Shown: piece by piece, positions 1 to 12,300 of the stretch | Layout of the letters: each line of letters opens with the position of its first letter | Position numbering within the stretch: position 1 is the first letter of the stretch | Assembly (NCBI RefSeq): GCF_000002075.1 | Contig: NW_004797551.1 | Coordinates: forward strand, 75,992-139,991 | Length of the DNA stretch: 64,000 nucleotides | Direction of reading: 5' to 3' | From: Aplysia californica | Taxonomy: Eukaryota; Mollusca; Gastropoda; Aplysiida; Aplysiidae | Program-made: the position numbers and the translations under genes | The notes under the pieces: generated by a model | What the model was told of the DNA's origin: nothing | Database searches by the model: none | The model's input: the letters and a program-made list of their open reading frames with translations, nothing else

Positions 1-35
<35 letters not shown>

Positions 36-56
36 CCTCCCTCCCTCCCTCCCTGT
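1..56 (+). repeat. (CT)n / (CCCT)n microsatellite
   Basis: About 15 CT units at the window edge, then CCCT repeats. Confidence 0.98.
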
Positions 57-652
57 TTGTCAGGGGGGGGAGACCATTCCTGCCCCTGAACACACACACA
101 CACACACACACACACCCCCCCTCCCCCATTCTCGGACAATGATCAGGGCTTCCAGTCTTCCGCAATTTTGCGGATTTCCGCAAATTAGCAGAATTCCGCA
201 AATGGAAAAATTTCCGTTAAAATTAGTGGGGGGGGAAAAATTATTTTAAAAAATGCAAAATAAAACATTTCCGTTATTACCAATAGTCAACAATAAACCA
301 ACCCATACCGGAAGTGCTCTTTTATTTGAAAGTGTAGACAGTGTCTTTCACTTTCACTTTCTAAAGCTCAAGAAGCAGAGCACCAGCTATGTAAACAAGA
401 GGAAGAAATGACGATTGTGATTCAATAGATCTTGGGCCTGCCAAGAAAAGAGAACTCAAAAGAGAACTTTATTTTTTTTACCAGACTTATTTATTTGTAA
501 GTTTTGTTGTAGATTTAAGTTGAATAAGCTGTCAAGTTATTTAGATCTAGAATCTAGAGATATTAGATCAAGTCAAACTGTTATTATTATGATTCTACAC
601 CTTATGATGATTATGGTGCAAACCAACACTAGCAGAAAAAGGCTGAACATTA

Positions 653-811
653 GTTTTTAGTAGAGGTTTTACAGCGCTCGCAACTGCATAAGTCGTAAGG
701 TCATATGAGCGCCAGAAGATTAGAGATGTTACAAGAGAGTAACGAAGACGATAGATGTTTGATAGGAAAGAACCAGCAAACCACACCAGAGGACCCGCCA
801 ACCACCCACGT
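653..811 (-). mobile_element. SINE-A copy (GGCGCTC-tail subfamily)
   Basis: A full element on the reverse strand: tail hairpin at the left, head GTGGGTGGTTGG at the right. It is flanked by the 9-bp duplication TGAACATTA at 644-652 and 812-820, which fixes both ends. Confidence 0.9.
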
Positions 812-1169
812 TGAACATTAACTGTCAAGTTTTATAGATCTAGTTGTGGATGTACAGTATATGTACAATAAGGGAGAAAGCATGGCTTTGGATTTGGAAA
901 TATATGGATTAACAGAAGCAGAAAATTATGTAGGCCTATGCAAAGTATGTTTTTTTTCTCACTTATTTTCTGTTAAATTTACGCTTGAATAGCCAGAAAT
1001 GGCATACTTAGGATGCCCTGAAACCAAAAATTCTCAAACATAAAGGGGACGCTGTCCCCCTTCAGCCCCCTGCCAGGGCTCCGCTCTGGACCCGAAACTC
1101 CTCCTCTAAAAATGACATCAGATGCTGGAAGCTTTGAATGATATGAGTGGTCCGGTATCCTCCAATCTT

Positions 1170-1260
1170 CCCCGTGAGCACCTAGTAGCGCACCTCTGTG
1201 ATTGGCCCAAATATAAATAGATGGCGTATTTCCGCCATCTATTTTTGTTGTCTGCAGGGG
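1170..1260 (+). promoter_or_regulatory. Possible SMARCE1 promoter with inverted AGATGGCG motifs
   Basis: GATTGGCC (reverse CCAAT box) at about 1,199 is followed by ATATAAATAG at 1211-1220. A perfect 12-bp inverted repeat follows: AAATAGATGGCG at 1215-1226, a 6-base spacer, then its complement at 1233-1244. AGATGGCG resembles the YY1 core. The role is inferred from motif spacing and position about 0.75 kb upstream of the first coding exon. Confidence 0.3.
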
Positions 1261-1967
1261 CTTCCCCCAAAAAGACAGGTTTCCTTCGCCAAACTGTTGA
1301 CTAGATCACGCTGTCTTGGGGGGGGGGGGGTGTATTAGTTTATCTTTTATTATAAGGCCTTTGCCAAAAGGTGGGGGTGTTTGCGTGAGGACTTTTAAAA
1401 TCAACCACTAATCATTGAAAAATGTGTTTTCTACTGATGCATATGGCAAGGAAATAAGTTGGTCAAGCTGCATGAGCAAGTAGATTGAGATGTGTGCATC
1501 TTATATCTCAACATAGAAAGATAATAGTACTAAAAATAGGGCATTTTTTATTCATCCTAAGTGCACACGTAATTGTATGTTAAATACGTAATATTGTTAA
1601 TCTTAAACTATCAAACAGTAGTGCATTCAAACATTGAAAATATTTAGCATACACCATCATAACACTGTGTGTCCATAATTAAAAGGGTTTTATTTTTTTA
1701 TATTAATGATGTTATTGCTGAGTAAAATTTATAAGTTTGTTCATACTGACGAAGGCGGAACTTCTTTGGAGTCTCCCTGTCCAATGGTCTGCTTTAAATG
1801 TTATTATTTTGCATTTATCATGTGCTTTTTATTTTTTAAAATTGTTAGATTTCTATTGTTGCCAGGGGCGCCTGAAATCCCCCTCTGTTGTTATGGCTAG
1901 TGCGCTTTAAAATATGTAAATCGGTGGGTCCACCAAAGTTCAATCAAGCCCTCTTTCTTTTTTTCAG

Positions 1968-2044
1968 TTTGCAGCACCATAAAGGATTCAGAATGGCCCT
2001 CCCAAATTTGCGGGGTGGCACAGTAGTAGCCTCCCCTGTGCCTC
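1968..2044 (+). CDS. SMARCE1: SMARCE1 exon with start codon (coding from 1993)
   Basis: The polypyrimidine run and TTTTTTTCAG acceptor end at 1967, so this is not the first transcribed exon. ATG at 1993 opens [17 protein letters not shown], and the exon ends at a GTAAGT donor in phase 1. The N-terminal residues are not clearly conserved with vertebrates, so the start is chosen on Kozak context and on position. Confidence 0.85.
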
Positions 2045-3289
2045 GTAAGTACATCTCTATAATAGATCTATATATAGCTATGTTTTTTCCACCTGAATTA
2101 TTGCTGGATTGATAGCAACAACAACTTCATAAGAAAGACGTTGCCAATTTGGTTTCAAACAAAGTCACAGTAGTTCTTTTTACTTTTAATCGTGATAAGA
2201 TAATTTTTCTACACATGGATTTTGTTCATCTAGGCCTATGATTTATGTTGTAGGGCCTTTTCAATTTTGCATTCCATGCATTTAACCGCTTACTGCATCT
2301 CAGAATCAGTGCAGTGTGGGAATCCATGTTAATTTTGATTCCAGATTTAGACATGATTGTTTTGATCATATTTTTTTTTCTCATAATTATTTTACTCTTT
2401 GTTTGAATTCTGCAATTTTATAGAGTTAAAAAAATCATGTTTTTAATTTTCATCCTGCCATTTTTTAATAACTATAGTATTGAGAAATACTAAGTGTGGA
2501 ATTAGTTCTGATATTATCTCATTTCTGTGTCTTCTAGTCTGGGACCGTGTATGTGTATGTGACTGAGCTAATTTTGTTTTTGTTCTACAGATAAATCAAA
2601 ACCCACTCCAAGTACCCCAAGTGGTTCTGAAAAGGTATGTTCCTTGGTGCATGGACTGGAAATGATATCTCCGAACAAGCCACCTTTGCTTTTAGTTATT
2701 AAGACTATTTTTTTTATAGAAGATATGTTGTGTGACTGGGAAAAGGGTCCAAATATCGCACAGGCTTTTAGAAAAAAATTAGGAAAATAATGAAAAATCT
2801 TATTTTTGGGAAATTTAAGACTCGTAATGATATCAACTAATGAATAATTTTTCTCCATCCTCTCAAAATATTTCACACCAATTTTTCCTCAAATTTTATA
2901 TTTTTCAAAGCTTTTAAAAATACATACCACTACTTAATGTTATAAACTGGAGTGGTTTTTTCTCATTTTTCTCTTAAAAGTAGTTGGTGCACTCCTCACT
3001 CACAAAAGTGACAATATTTCAAAACCTATTTGAGACATATGAAAATATTTGAAAACAGAGACACCAGGAAAGACCTGTTCTATACAAAACTGCAAAAGTA
3101 AAAGATTGCACATGTGGACCCTTTTCTCGGACACACACACGTATACATCCGAAACATAGTCCTGGAAAATTATGATGGTTTAGAACTCTACTGTTTCACT
3201 CACATCTGTTTACTCGTCTCCATCACAACAAACAAGTGCAAAAAGTGTTTCTGTAACGTTGTGTCTCATTCCATCTTTCTGTGACAGTC

Positions 3290-3320
<31 letters not shown>

Positions 3321-6300
3321 TTGGTGCTCTGGTGTGGTTTGCTTCTTCTTTCCTATCAAACGTCTTTCGTCTTTATCTCCCCTCCTTCTTTTTTTGTGTT
3401 TGTTACTCTCTTATAACAGCTCTAATCTTCAGCACTTATATGGCCTTATTGTGTAGCAAGTGCCGTAAAACCTAAAACTAAAAAGAGAGAGAGAGAGTCT
3501 GAGAGCAGTCTAAATTCACACTTGTTCAATACTTTTCTCTGCCAAAGAGTTTTTTTAAATATGGGTCTAGGCATTGTGTGTGCGTGTATGGTCTCACAGT
3601 GTATTTTCTGTCTTTTTATTTGTCAGTGTAGTCATAGTTCTGTATTGTACAGCACTTGGGGCCGTTTTGGGTTTAGGTGCTCTATAAAAATTCCCGTAAT
3701 TATATTTTGTGTCAAAACTTTTGAACTGATTTTGTATTACAGTACAATGTGACCCCATGTATTTTGAAAAGGCTTGTTTTGTAGATTTGCTATTTTTGCA
3801 TGGTTTGACACAATTTAACTTTGCAGCAGCAGACCTGCCAAGTGCTAAGATAAAATTGGATCTCAATATTTTTTGCCCACCTAAGAGCCCCCATCCGGTT
3901 TTCATAAATCCAACTTTTTTCTTGAATTCTGTTTTCATAGATAGATCTAGGTCTGTTGCAGCCTAAATGGCGTAAAAGTATGGAGGTTTATCACTCAACA
4001 ATATATGTGTGCCTTTTGGTAAACGGTGTGAAAATACACATCATTTTTATTTTGATTTATTTGCTACGGTCAGTTCGCAATGTAATGTTAATCTGTAGGG
4101 GTTTTGCTGGAGACTGATGTGTGAGGGAAAACTCACTTTATCATGGAGGGGGTGGTGGGTCTGCAGCAGTGTCTATTAGATAATTATTTTTTTAGCTCCT
4201 TCCGTCCCATCAAACATCTGACATCTTTCTCATTTACTTCGTTTCTTTCTATATTACTCTTGAGTGATGCCCCCAATCTCCGGCCCACCTATTTATGTTG
4301 CAGATACTGTAACACTCTCTAAATCTAAGGGATAACAGGTCATTGCTTAGATGCTCATTCTCTTACAAGGGCCTCTTGTGTTGTAGAACTGAAAATTTTT
4401 AGTGTGTCCTGCCTGCTCATAATATGACCTTATGCAGTTGCGAGGGCCGTAAAACACTTTCTAAAGCAAAACGCGTTCTCTTACGAAGTGTATCTGATGA
4501 ACTGAATTAGGTCCCCTGAGGCTGGGTTGGGTTAAAAATAGATGGGTTACTAATTTTGTACCGAGGGTGAATTAATTGGGTTTTCTTGCTGGTCCAGCCA
4601 AGTGTCATCAGTTTTTGTCTCCATCTACTAATAATATCTTAACTTGTAATGTTTCTGTCCTGGTAATGAATCCGCAGCCGGAAAAGGGTTCTACTCCCTT
4701 CCTGCCGTCTCCTCATGGACACCCAAATTTCAACCCCACAAAATCACGTGGCACGAGTTCGGTGAGTATTGGATTTTAAAGTATTTTGATATGAGATTTC
4801 ATGTGAGAGATGTAAAAAAATGTGTGTGCCATGTTAACTGATGTACTGGCTTTTGGGGTCATATGCAATAAAAAAATTTTTTCTGTATTTCTTATACTAC
4901 AAAAAATGGAATGTTGAAATTTTAACTGCTTTTTGATTGTTGATGGGGTTTATGTTATAATATGTGGTGTTTGGAAGCTGAAGTGCATATATGTGTGGCA
5001 GCATGGTGCAAGGTGCTCGTCCAAAATAATGAATCTGAAGAAACTGGCATTTTTTCGCGAGTTTGGCAATTTTTATCGAAATTTTGTTTATTGACTAAAC
5101 ACCTTTAATGTTTAATTTATTGAAGAATCGATTTCTGTGTGGATTTTGTTGAAAAACGTCAATTAAATGCACAAAAAATGTAAATTGTCAGTTTCCCGGG
5201 ACTCTCAGGCTGTGTAAATAACCAAACTTTGGCGACCATTTTCTTGCTAATTTTACCTCTGAAACACCCCCCCACCCCCACACACACACACACCTTCAGT
5301 CACAAATATCACGACTTGTTGTCAAGATATATGGGTATTTCTTTCACCGAAAGCAAGGCAAATGAACAAGCTTTAATGCCACACCAAGAACCCCACATGC
5401 CCAAAAATTGACGAGCGCCTGATTCCACTGTCTCGTGACACATATGTTTGGAAGATTTAAGTTTCATTTGTATTGCCCCTGTCCACTTTCATGTTGTGGA
5501 CAGTTGAGAGAACTGAGCTATTTTATAAATCAGTGATGTGTGTAGAAGTTTTAAAAAAAATCAAACATTCAAAGACAGTCAAACGTGTCTGAGATAGTCA
5601 CCCATTGTGGAGGATGAAAGTGGCTGAAAAACAGATGACTCCTCATCGTCGTGTTTATATAATCCTTTTATTCACGAATAGGTACAACATAACGATGATC
5701 AGCGTATCTGTTACATACATGAAATGACAACACATAAGACACCATAACACATATTGTAACACAGTGAAGACCTAGTGCTCTAGTCTTAGACCGATGGACA
5801 TCTTGGACAGTTTCATTATAACAAATGGGAAATTACCTGGGGGAAGTATGAAGTGGTCATTTGGACAGGTGGCCGGTAGAGCAGGTTTGATTGTATATCC
5901 AATTTTTATTTCTTTCATCCTACTTAGGCCTCATCATGACCTGTAATCATAAATCTTGTTCTTATTTATTTCAGTCCAGCAAAAGTTCTGGACAGGTGAG
6001 TATGATCAGGTTGTCATATTGATAGAAAATAATAATGAAATTTGTAAGTATGCAAATGTAAAATTAAAGGTTGTTCCTGATCACTTCAATGCTCACTAGT
6101 GAATCTTTTCAATGTCTATGCTTTGATTAAAATAACAGTTTGAGAAATAAAAATCAGAATTATTTAGTGGGATTATTAGAAGTGAAAATCAATCACAATG
6201 AATTTAGGGTTGGTATTTCTTTGCTGAAGATAGCATAGTGAGTATATTTTCAGGTGGTTCTATAAACAGAGATCGGGTGTATTTTGTTAGTTCATGAAAT

Positions 6301-9300
6301 AAAAAAAATATTCTCACAGCTGGTATAAATAATTTTTATGCTGATTGAAAACAAAATCATTTCTTGTGTTGTAATGTCTTGTTCGATTTCAGTCTGAAGG
6401 GCGGTTGCCAAAACCCCCCAAACCCCCAGACAAGCCACTTATGCCTTACATGCGTTATAGCAGAAAGGTAATCGGAAAGGTTTGTCCACTGGTTTTTTTC
6501 CCCTCATTGCCTTGTGTTTCCATGTCAGTAGTTGCGTTGAAGAGATGACCAGTGTCACACCGGCTGCCTGCCACCAGCACTGGCCGCTTGATCTTATAAA
6601 GGACTGCTGTATTTATGATATTCAAACAGAGGACAATTTTAAAGCAATCTACTCTTACAGGACTTGGGTTTTGACCTAAATGTGAAGGGATGAATTTTTA
6701 AGTGCCTGAAGAGCCACTGAAAATGGGAGAGGGAATAGGGGAATTTGAACATATTTTGCCAAGGGTGTGATGCAGCAGATCGTTTGAGCAGTGCTGAGTG
6801 GTTGTGTCTCTGTGACATTGGTCTTCTGCCAGTAGTGAAGTCCAAAGCTCACAGGCTGTGGAAAGGTGTTAGTGTTGAGATTTCCAGAAGACAAGCCTTG
6901 TGCTTTTGTGGGAGGTAACCATTGTGGCATAATATGTCCTTGTCTTGATCTCTCAGAGGAAATACAATAGCAGTGCATGTTTTGTGAATAACCAACATAT
7001 ACATAAACATGTTTTTTCAGGGAATTCTTACTAATATAACTTGCTGCATTGACTTTACTGTAACCCTCGTTCAGTGTTGCTTTAGTTTTCACAGTGCTTG
7101 TAAATATGTCAAGTATGTGCTTACGGCTGTTCAAGGTACACTGTTGTTTGTGTATGGCTGCTCTGACTCTTTGTCATTGCTATTGTATGAGTGCAGTGTT
7201 TTTGTAGATAAGGACACCTCCCCCTCCACCTGATAAAAACCATGCCTAACACGAAATTGAAATTATATGGTTGTGGCAAGGTTAATAGTGATGGTTCATT
7301 CATCATAAAGAAATGATGACCTTTAGCATTGAAGAAAATTTGTACACCTCGCTATCTATCACAGGCAGCAAGCATGGTAAAAAGAAAAAAGTAAAAGAAA
7401 TACAAGCAAAGCAACTTTTAAGGCTCTCAAACACCGCAACTCGTCAAAGGAGGTGTGTAATTGCTGCTGACTTGAATGGCAATGACTCACGCTTTATGTA
7501 TCGATCAATGTCTTTGTATAATTTTAACTTAAACTATGTTACTGTGTCTCTGTCCACAAGTGTCTGTAGGTTTGACGAGATCATTATAAAAGTAGGGTCA
7601 GACTTTAGTAGTGCATGCTCTTTCCATAGCCTGTGCAAGTCGAGGACTCAATGACTATTCACATACAAGTTGATTCTTTTATTATTTTGAGACAGAAAAA
7701 CTTCCCCAGAACTTCCAAACAATAATCCCTTTTACTAAAACCCCTAGGTTGGCTGTATGTCTTCCTGTTATGGCTTTATGGTGCATGAGCTCTGGCAGTT
7801 AAATTTCTTTTGTAGGCCACCATAAGACTTTGGGAATTCTGAGCTACAGTGTGTACCATGTTGCTTGTTGTAACAGTATGGTTGGGGTAGTCTGTGTGTA
7901 CAGTTTTTGTGGGTGGGTAGCTGGTGCTCAGTGTGGTTTGCTCCTTTTGTATCATCAAACCTCTGTTGTCCTTATCTTTCCTTCGCTTTTTTGGTTTTTG
8001 TTTTGTTTTGTCTTTCTTTTTTGTATGTTACGCTCTTGTAACATCTCTAAATCTTTTGCGCTTATATGACCTGTTTTTGTTGTAAGTACCATAAATCTGT
8101 GACAAAAACTAAAAAGATTTTGTGATGCTACCATGAGTTACCCAGAGTCAAAGTAAATCTCCGGGTATAAATCATTTTTTCCCCTAAAGAATACGTTGCT
8201 GTTTCAACAGAAGAAGAGGTTAGCAGGTGCTCTGGTGTGGTTTGATCCTTCTTTCCTATCAAACATGTCATCCTTATCCCTCCTTCTCTTTTGTGTTTGT
8301 TATTCTCTTGTAAAACTTCTATATTTTTTGCGCTTATACGACATTTATTGTGTTGCAAGCGTGGTCAGACTCTTATTAAAACAAAATCATCTCTCCTTCT
8401 GTTCTTTGTATGTTGCTCTCATGTAACACCTGTAATCTTTGGCTCTTATTAAGAAAAAAAAATAGAAAAAAGGTTTGCTCATTCTGTCCTGTCAAATAAA
8501 TATAATTCTTATCACTCCTTCTTTTCTTTGTATGTTTTATGGTAACACCTAATCTTCCTCACTTATATGACCTATTTGTTTTGTAAGTGCTGTAAAACTG
8601 TTGCTAAAACTAATCCGCTCCACTGGTTACTGCGCAGCTCAGAACTCCCAAATACTGCCGCTCTTTACACAGTATTCCTCCTGTTAGCCCTGTGTGCACG
8701 TTCAGTCCACTGGGGCCCTATGTTTTGTTGTTAGGTGCTTTGACTAACAATTTGATGTTGATTATTAATATGTGATAATTTGCATCGTCCCTGTTATGTT
8801 TTTTTTAAAAATCTGGTCACTTTGCCCACCTTCTCTCACTCTGTACATGCTATTCTGCAATATGTCGCGTCTGGCCTGTTGATCATATCAAGAGAAAAAA
8901 ATAATAATAATAAAGGGTGGGTGAAGGTTGCGGCTATTGATTTTTAATGGTTTTTCTTGCTGTCATGTAATTTTTATTTATTTTTAAAAATTTCAGTCTG
9001 GAATTATTGTGTTGTCTTTCTGTGTAGCTGTAATTGTCAAAGTTGTTGCTGACAATGTCTGTGGCTGAAACCATAAACAGATGGTAGAGAAATGTGACTC
9101 CTTTTTTTTTTCGGTCCTCTGTTTTTACTGTCCTTCAGTTATTTCTGTCAGGTCTCTTGTTCTCTCTGGGCACTAAAGGACCATTATTTTGTCCATGATT
9201 GTGTCTCTCTAACTATAACTCCAGTGGAAGTGGTGCCTCAATTGAAAGGATGTCCTTTTGGAAATGGCAGGATAAAAGGCCTCAGTTTGATTGTATGTCA

Positions 9301-12300
9301 AATAACAAAGATTCTCCCCCCCCCCCCCCCCCCCCTTTACTGCTTCCTGCAGTGTATATAAACGTATCTAACAATAACCAAGTTTACTAAACTAAATGTC
9401 GTCCAATCATCAATGTATGCTGTTTTGATTTGTGTCCCCTTTCATAATGCTGCAGTTCCTGAACAGTTTTGGATGAAACAATAACGTCTACTTTGTTTCA
9501 TTAGACAATTTATTTCTCTCCTTTTTTGGTATTTATTTAAATGTGACCGACTGAAAGTATTAGGAGTGTTTCTTTTCTTTGCAAAAACTTTCAAGAATTG
9601 GGTCCGCTTCGCATTCTCATAGTTGTTGTGTGTCCTGTTATATATTCTTTTTGCTGGGTGTTTGTTGTAGCCGTAGCGTTTGGAATACAGTAAAGTTGGA
9701 GGAATGTAATGGTGAAGTGGTTGCCTTCGGGCCACGCTCTTGTTTTCGTATAATGTAATTGAAGTTGATTTTTTTATTTGACAATTTTGACTCAGTTGTT
9801 TTATGCTTACATCAGAATGCGCATCGTCTATTAAAGTTTGGCCCGTTCGTAGTAGAGACATGAAATGATCATCGGAACAGTTTGTTGTGCAGCTTGCTTC
9901 CTTTTCTTCAATTAATAATATGTGATATTTTTTACCTTGGAGGAAGACTACGTGCATTGCAATGTTTTTGCGTTTTTGAACATTTTACACAGAAGGCCTT
10001 TTCACTGTGTAGACGCCACAGTTGAATTCTGTGAAATGCGTGTTTTTGATACAGTTGAGCATTTTTAGGCCAGGAACTTTGCAAATCACAAAGCTGAGAA
10101 AAACTCGTTTGAAGAAAGGTGATTTCATTCCAAGATTTAAAAAAAACCCAAATACAAACAAAGCAAAAACGAAATGAATTGTTTATGGAGGATGTGTATG
10201 ACGTAATGTAAACTCTAGTTTTGTACGTTCATTACTTTCCTGTTCTGTCTGGTGATGTGAAACGTGCTTTCCCTCTGTTGTGCCATCCAGTTCTTTCTTA
10301 TGTTGAGTTCAGAATTTGACTAGATCATTCCCTCAGTCCTCCATTGGTCGACTTTTGGGTTTTTTTCTTTTGTTTTGTTTGAAGAGGATTTATTTTTAGG
10401 TTGGATATTTGATTTGATTTTTTAAAAGGAAATCTGAGCCTGTGTTTGTAGATCAGGGAAAGGAGAAGTGGTGGTAGTGCCTTTGATATTTTTTGGCTAA
10501 AAACTGAAAAGTACAAATGCCCAAGGAAGTTTGTGCATGTCATTGGAGGGTGCATCTAGTATGTCCTCAATCCTTTTTTGTTTATCCCTTAATTGCGTCA
10601 TTCTATCCTTGTTACTTTTTGCCTACTCTAAACGACATATTGCATATTGATGGGTCATCTCTTTATTCGTATAGAGAACAATTGCAGTCAGTGTATAAGT
10701 TTGTCATACAGCTGTTGGTTGACAGTAGCCTTCAGAACGTTCCTCCTCCCCCCTTACCAATCCTTTTCCTGTTGCCTCTATAGCCGTCAGTAGAGCACCA
10801 TTGTCATTGTATCTATGTGCTTTTTCTGTTCTGAAATTTTCCTGCTGTTCATCCAATTCATGGTCGTGGTTCTCTTCGTCTTGGTTTTTTTTTTGGGGGG
10901 GGGGGTGCGTTCTGTACTGACAACAAAATGCTCCCAGCATTGAATTGTTCCGTGTAACAACCCTGCCTCCCTCTTCTTTTTCTTTTTCTTTTTAATACTC
11001 CCCACCCCCTTTGATTTTTGTCCTTTCCTCTGAGGAAATTTACCTGTGAGAGAGCTCTGTGCATCATTTGGCTTTTTTTTTTTGGGACATATATTTGATC
11101 TTTTGTGAGTCATCATTACGGAGCTGTCTGGAAAATGGGGATTATCATTACGCAGGATGACTTATGCTTGGTTGCCTCACTGGAGAAATAGGAAGGTGGG
11201 GGAGGGGGCGTGGTCTTCATTTTGTTTTTCTCTTCTAGACAGGCTGTGGGTTTTGAACTTTGACCCTTATTTCATTTTTTTTTTTTTTCAAATTGTATGT
11301 GAATAGCTGCTATTGGTGTAGTCCAACTCTGGCATTGGAGCGAGGTAGGAACAGGGAAGGAAACAGTGGGGCAAATTTTCGTTGTTGTTGTTGCTTCCTT
11401 TATGTGCCTTTTTTTCTCCCGTTTTCTTTTGGCCGAGCATGTAATGTATGCTTTACCTATATATATCATCACCCCTGCTTTTTTTTTAGCTTGCTAATTT
11501 TCCTATATCCGTTGCCTTTTTCTTACATTCTAACTCGTACTGAGGTGGTGGTCAGCTGTAGTTTTGTTTGTTTGTCTGTCAAATTTTTGTTTTCCCCTTG
11601 CGTTCTTTGTTTGCATCTGGTCTATTGGGCAAGGGTTTGATTTCTTGACTCACCAGCAGCAGCTGTTGTGGGTGGTTTTGGGGGGGCTCTAGTGGGGTTT
11701 GCTCCTCTTTTCCTATCAAACGTCTATGTTTGCCCTTATTTCTCTTACTTTTTAAAAAATGTTATTTTCAAGTACCACCTTCAATCTTTTGGCACTGATA
11801 TGACCTGTGTTGCCTAAAAATCCTTACAAGAACTTAAAAAAACCTAAAAAACAGAAGTAGCTGTTGTGGTTAATCACTTGTATCTGTTCCGTCGCAGTAG
11901 GACGATAAGGGCACTTTGCACTTCCAAGTACAATTCTGTGTGGTGATGAATGGTTAGGAGATACACAGCAGTAATATAATAACCAAATTGTTTTTGTAGA
12001 CTGGAGCCGGTTTTTCCTCCTGTGTTATAATGTTTTTAACTTGTCAGGCTAAGAATGTGTTTAATAAAATCTTGTAGAAATCAGTGGAGCGAAAAAGAGC
12101 TTTGAGGGGGGTTTTCTGGTTTGTTAAAAAAGGTTTTTTTTGTTTTGTTTTTTGGCCTTGCCTAAGTGTTCCTCTCGGTTTGGCGTGCTACAGCTTCTTT
12201 TTAGACAAGTGTGGTCTAAGCTGTTTGTGAGATTGCTGTTAACGAACCTCACTCTGTGTGAAACAAGAAAGTGAACTTTTCTGTTGTCCTTCTCTCAACT

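Larger units (their letters stand above)
1..1967 (+). other. Upstream flank of SMARCE1: (CT)n/(AC)n, a SINE-A copy and a possible promoter
   Basis: Positions 1-56 are (CT)n passing into CCCT repeats and 92-115 are (AC)n. At 653-811 there is a reverse-strand SINE-A copy. From about 1,130 to 1,270 there is a CCAAT-type GATTGGCC box, a TATA-like ATATAAATAG and a perfect inverted repeat, a plausible promoter or first-exon region. No coding exon is evident. The acceptor at 1967 requires a donor somewhere upstream, which I could not place. Confidence 0.5.

Noticed and set aside
595-828. Recurring peptide like [16 protein letters not shown] in many short open frames across the window
   Set aside because: It is the translation of the SINE-A head and body in different frames, not a protein family.
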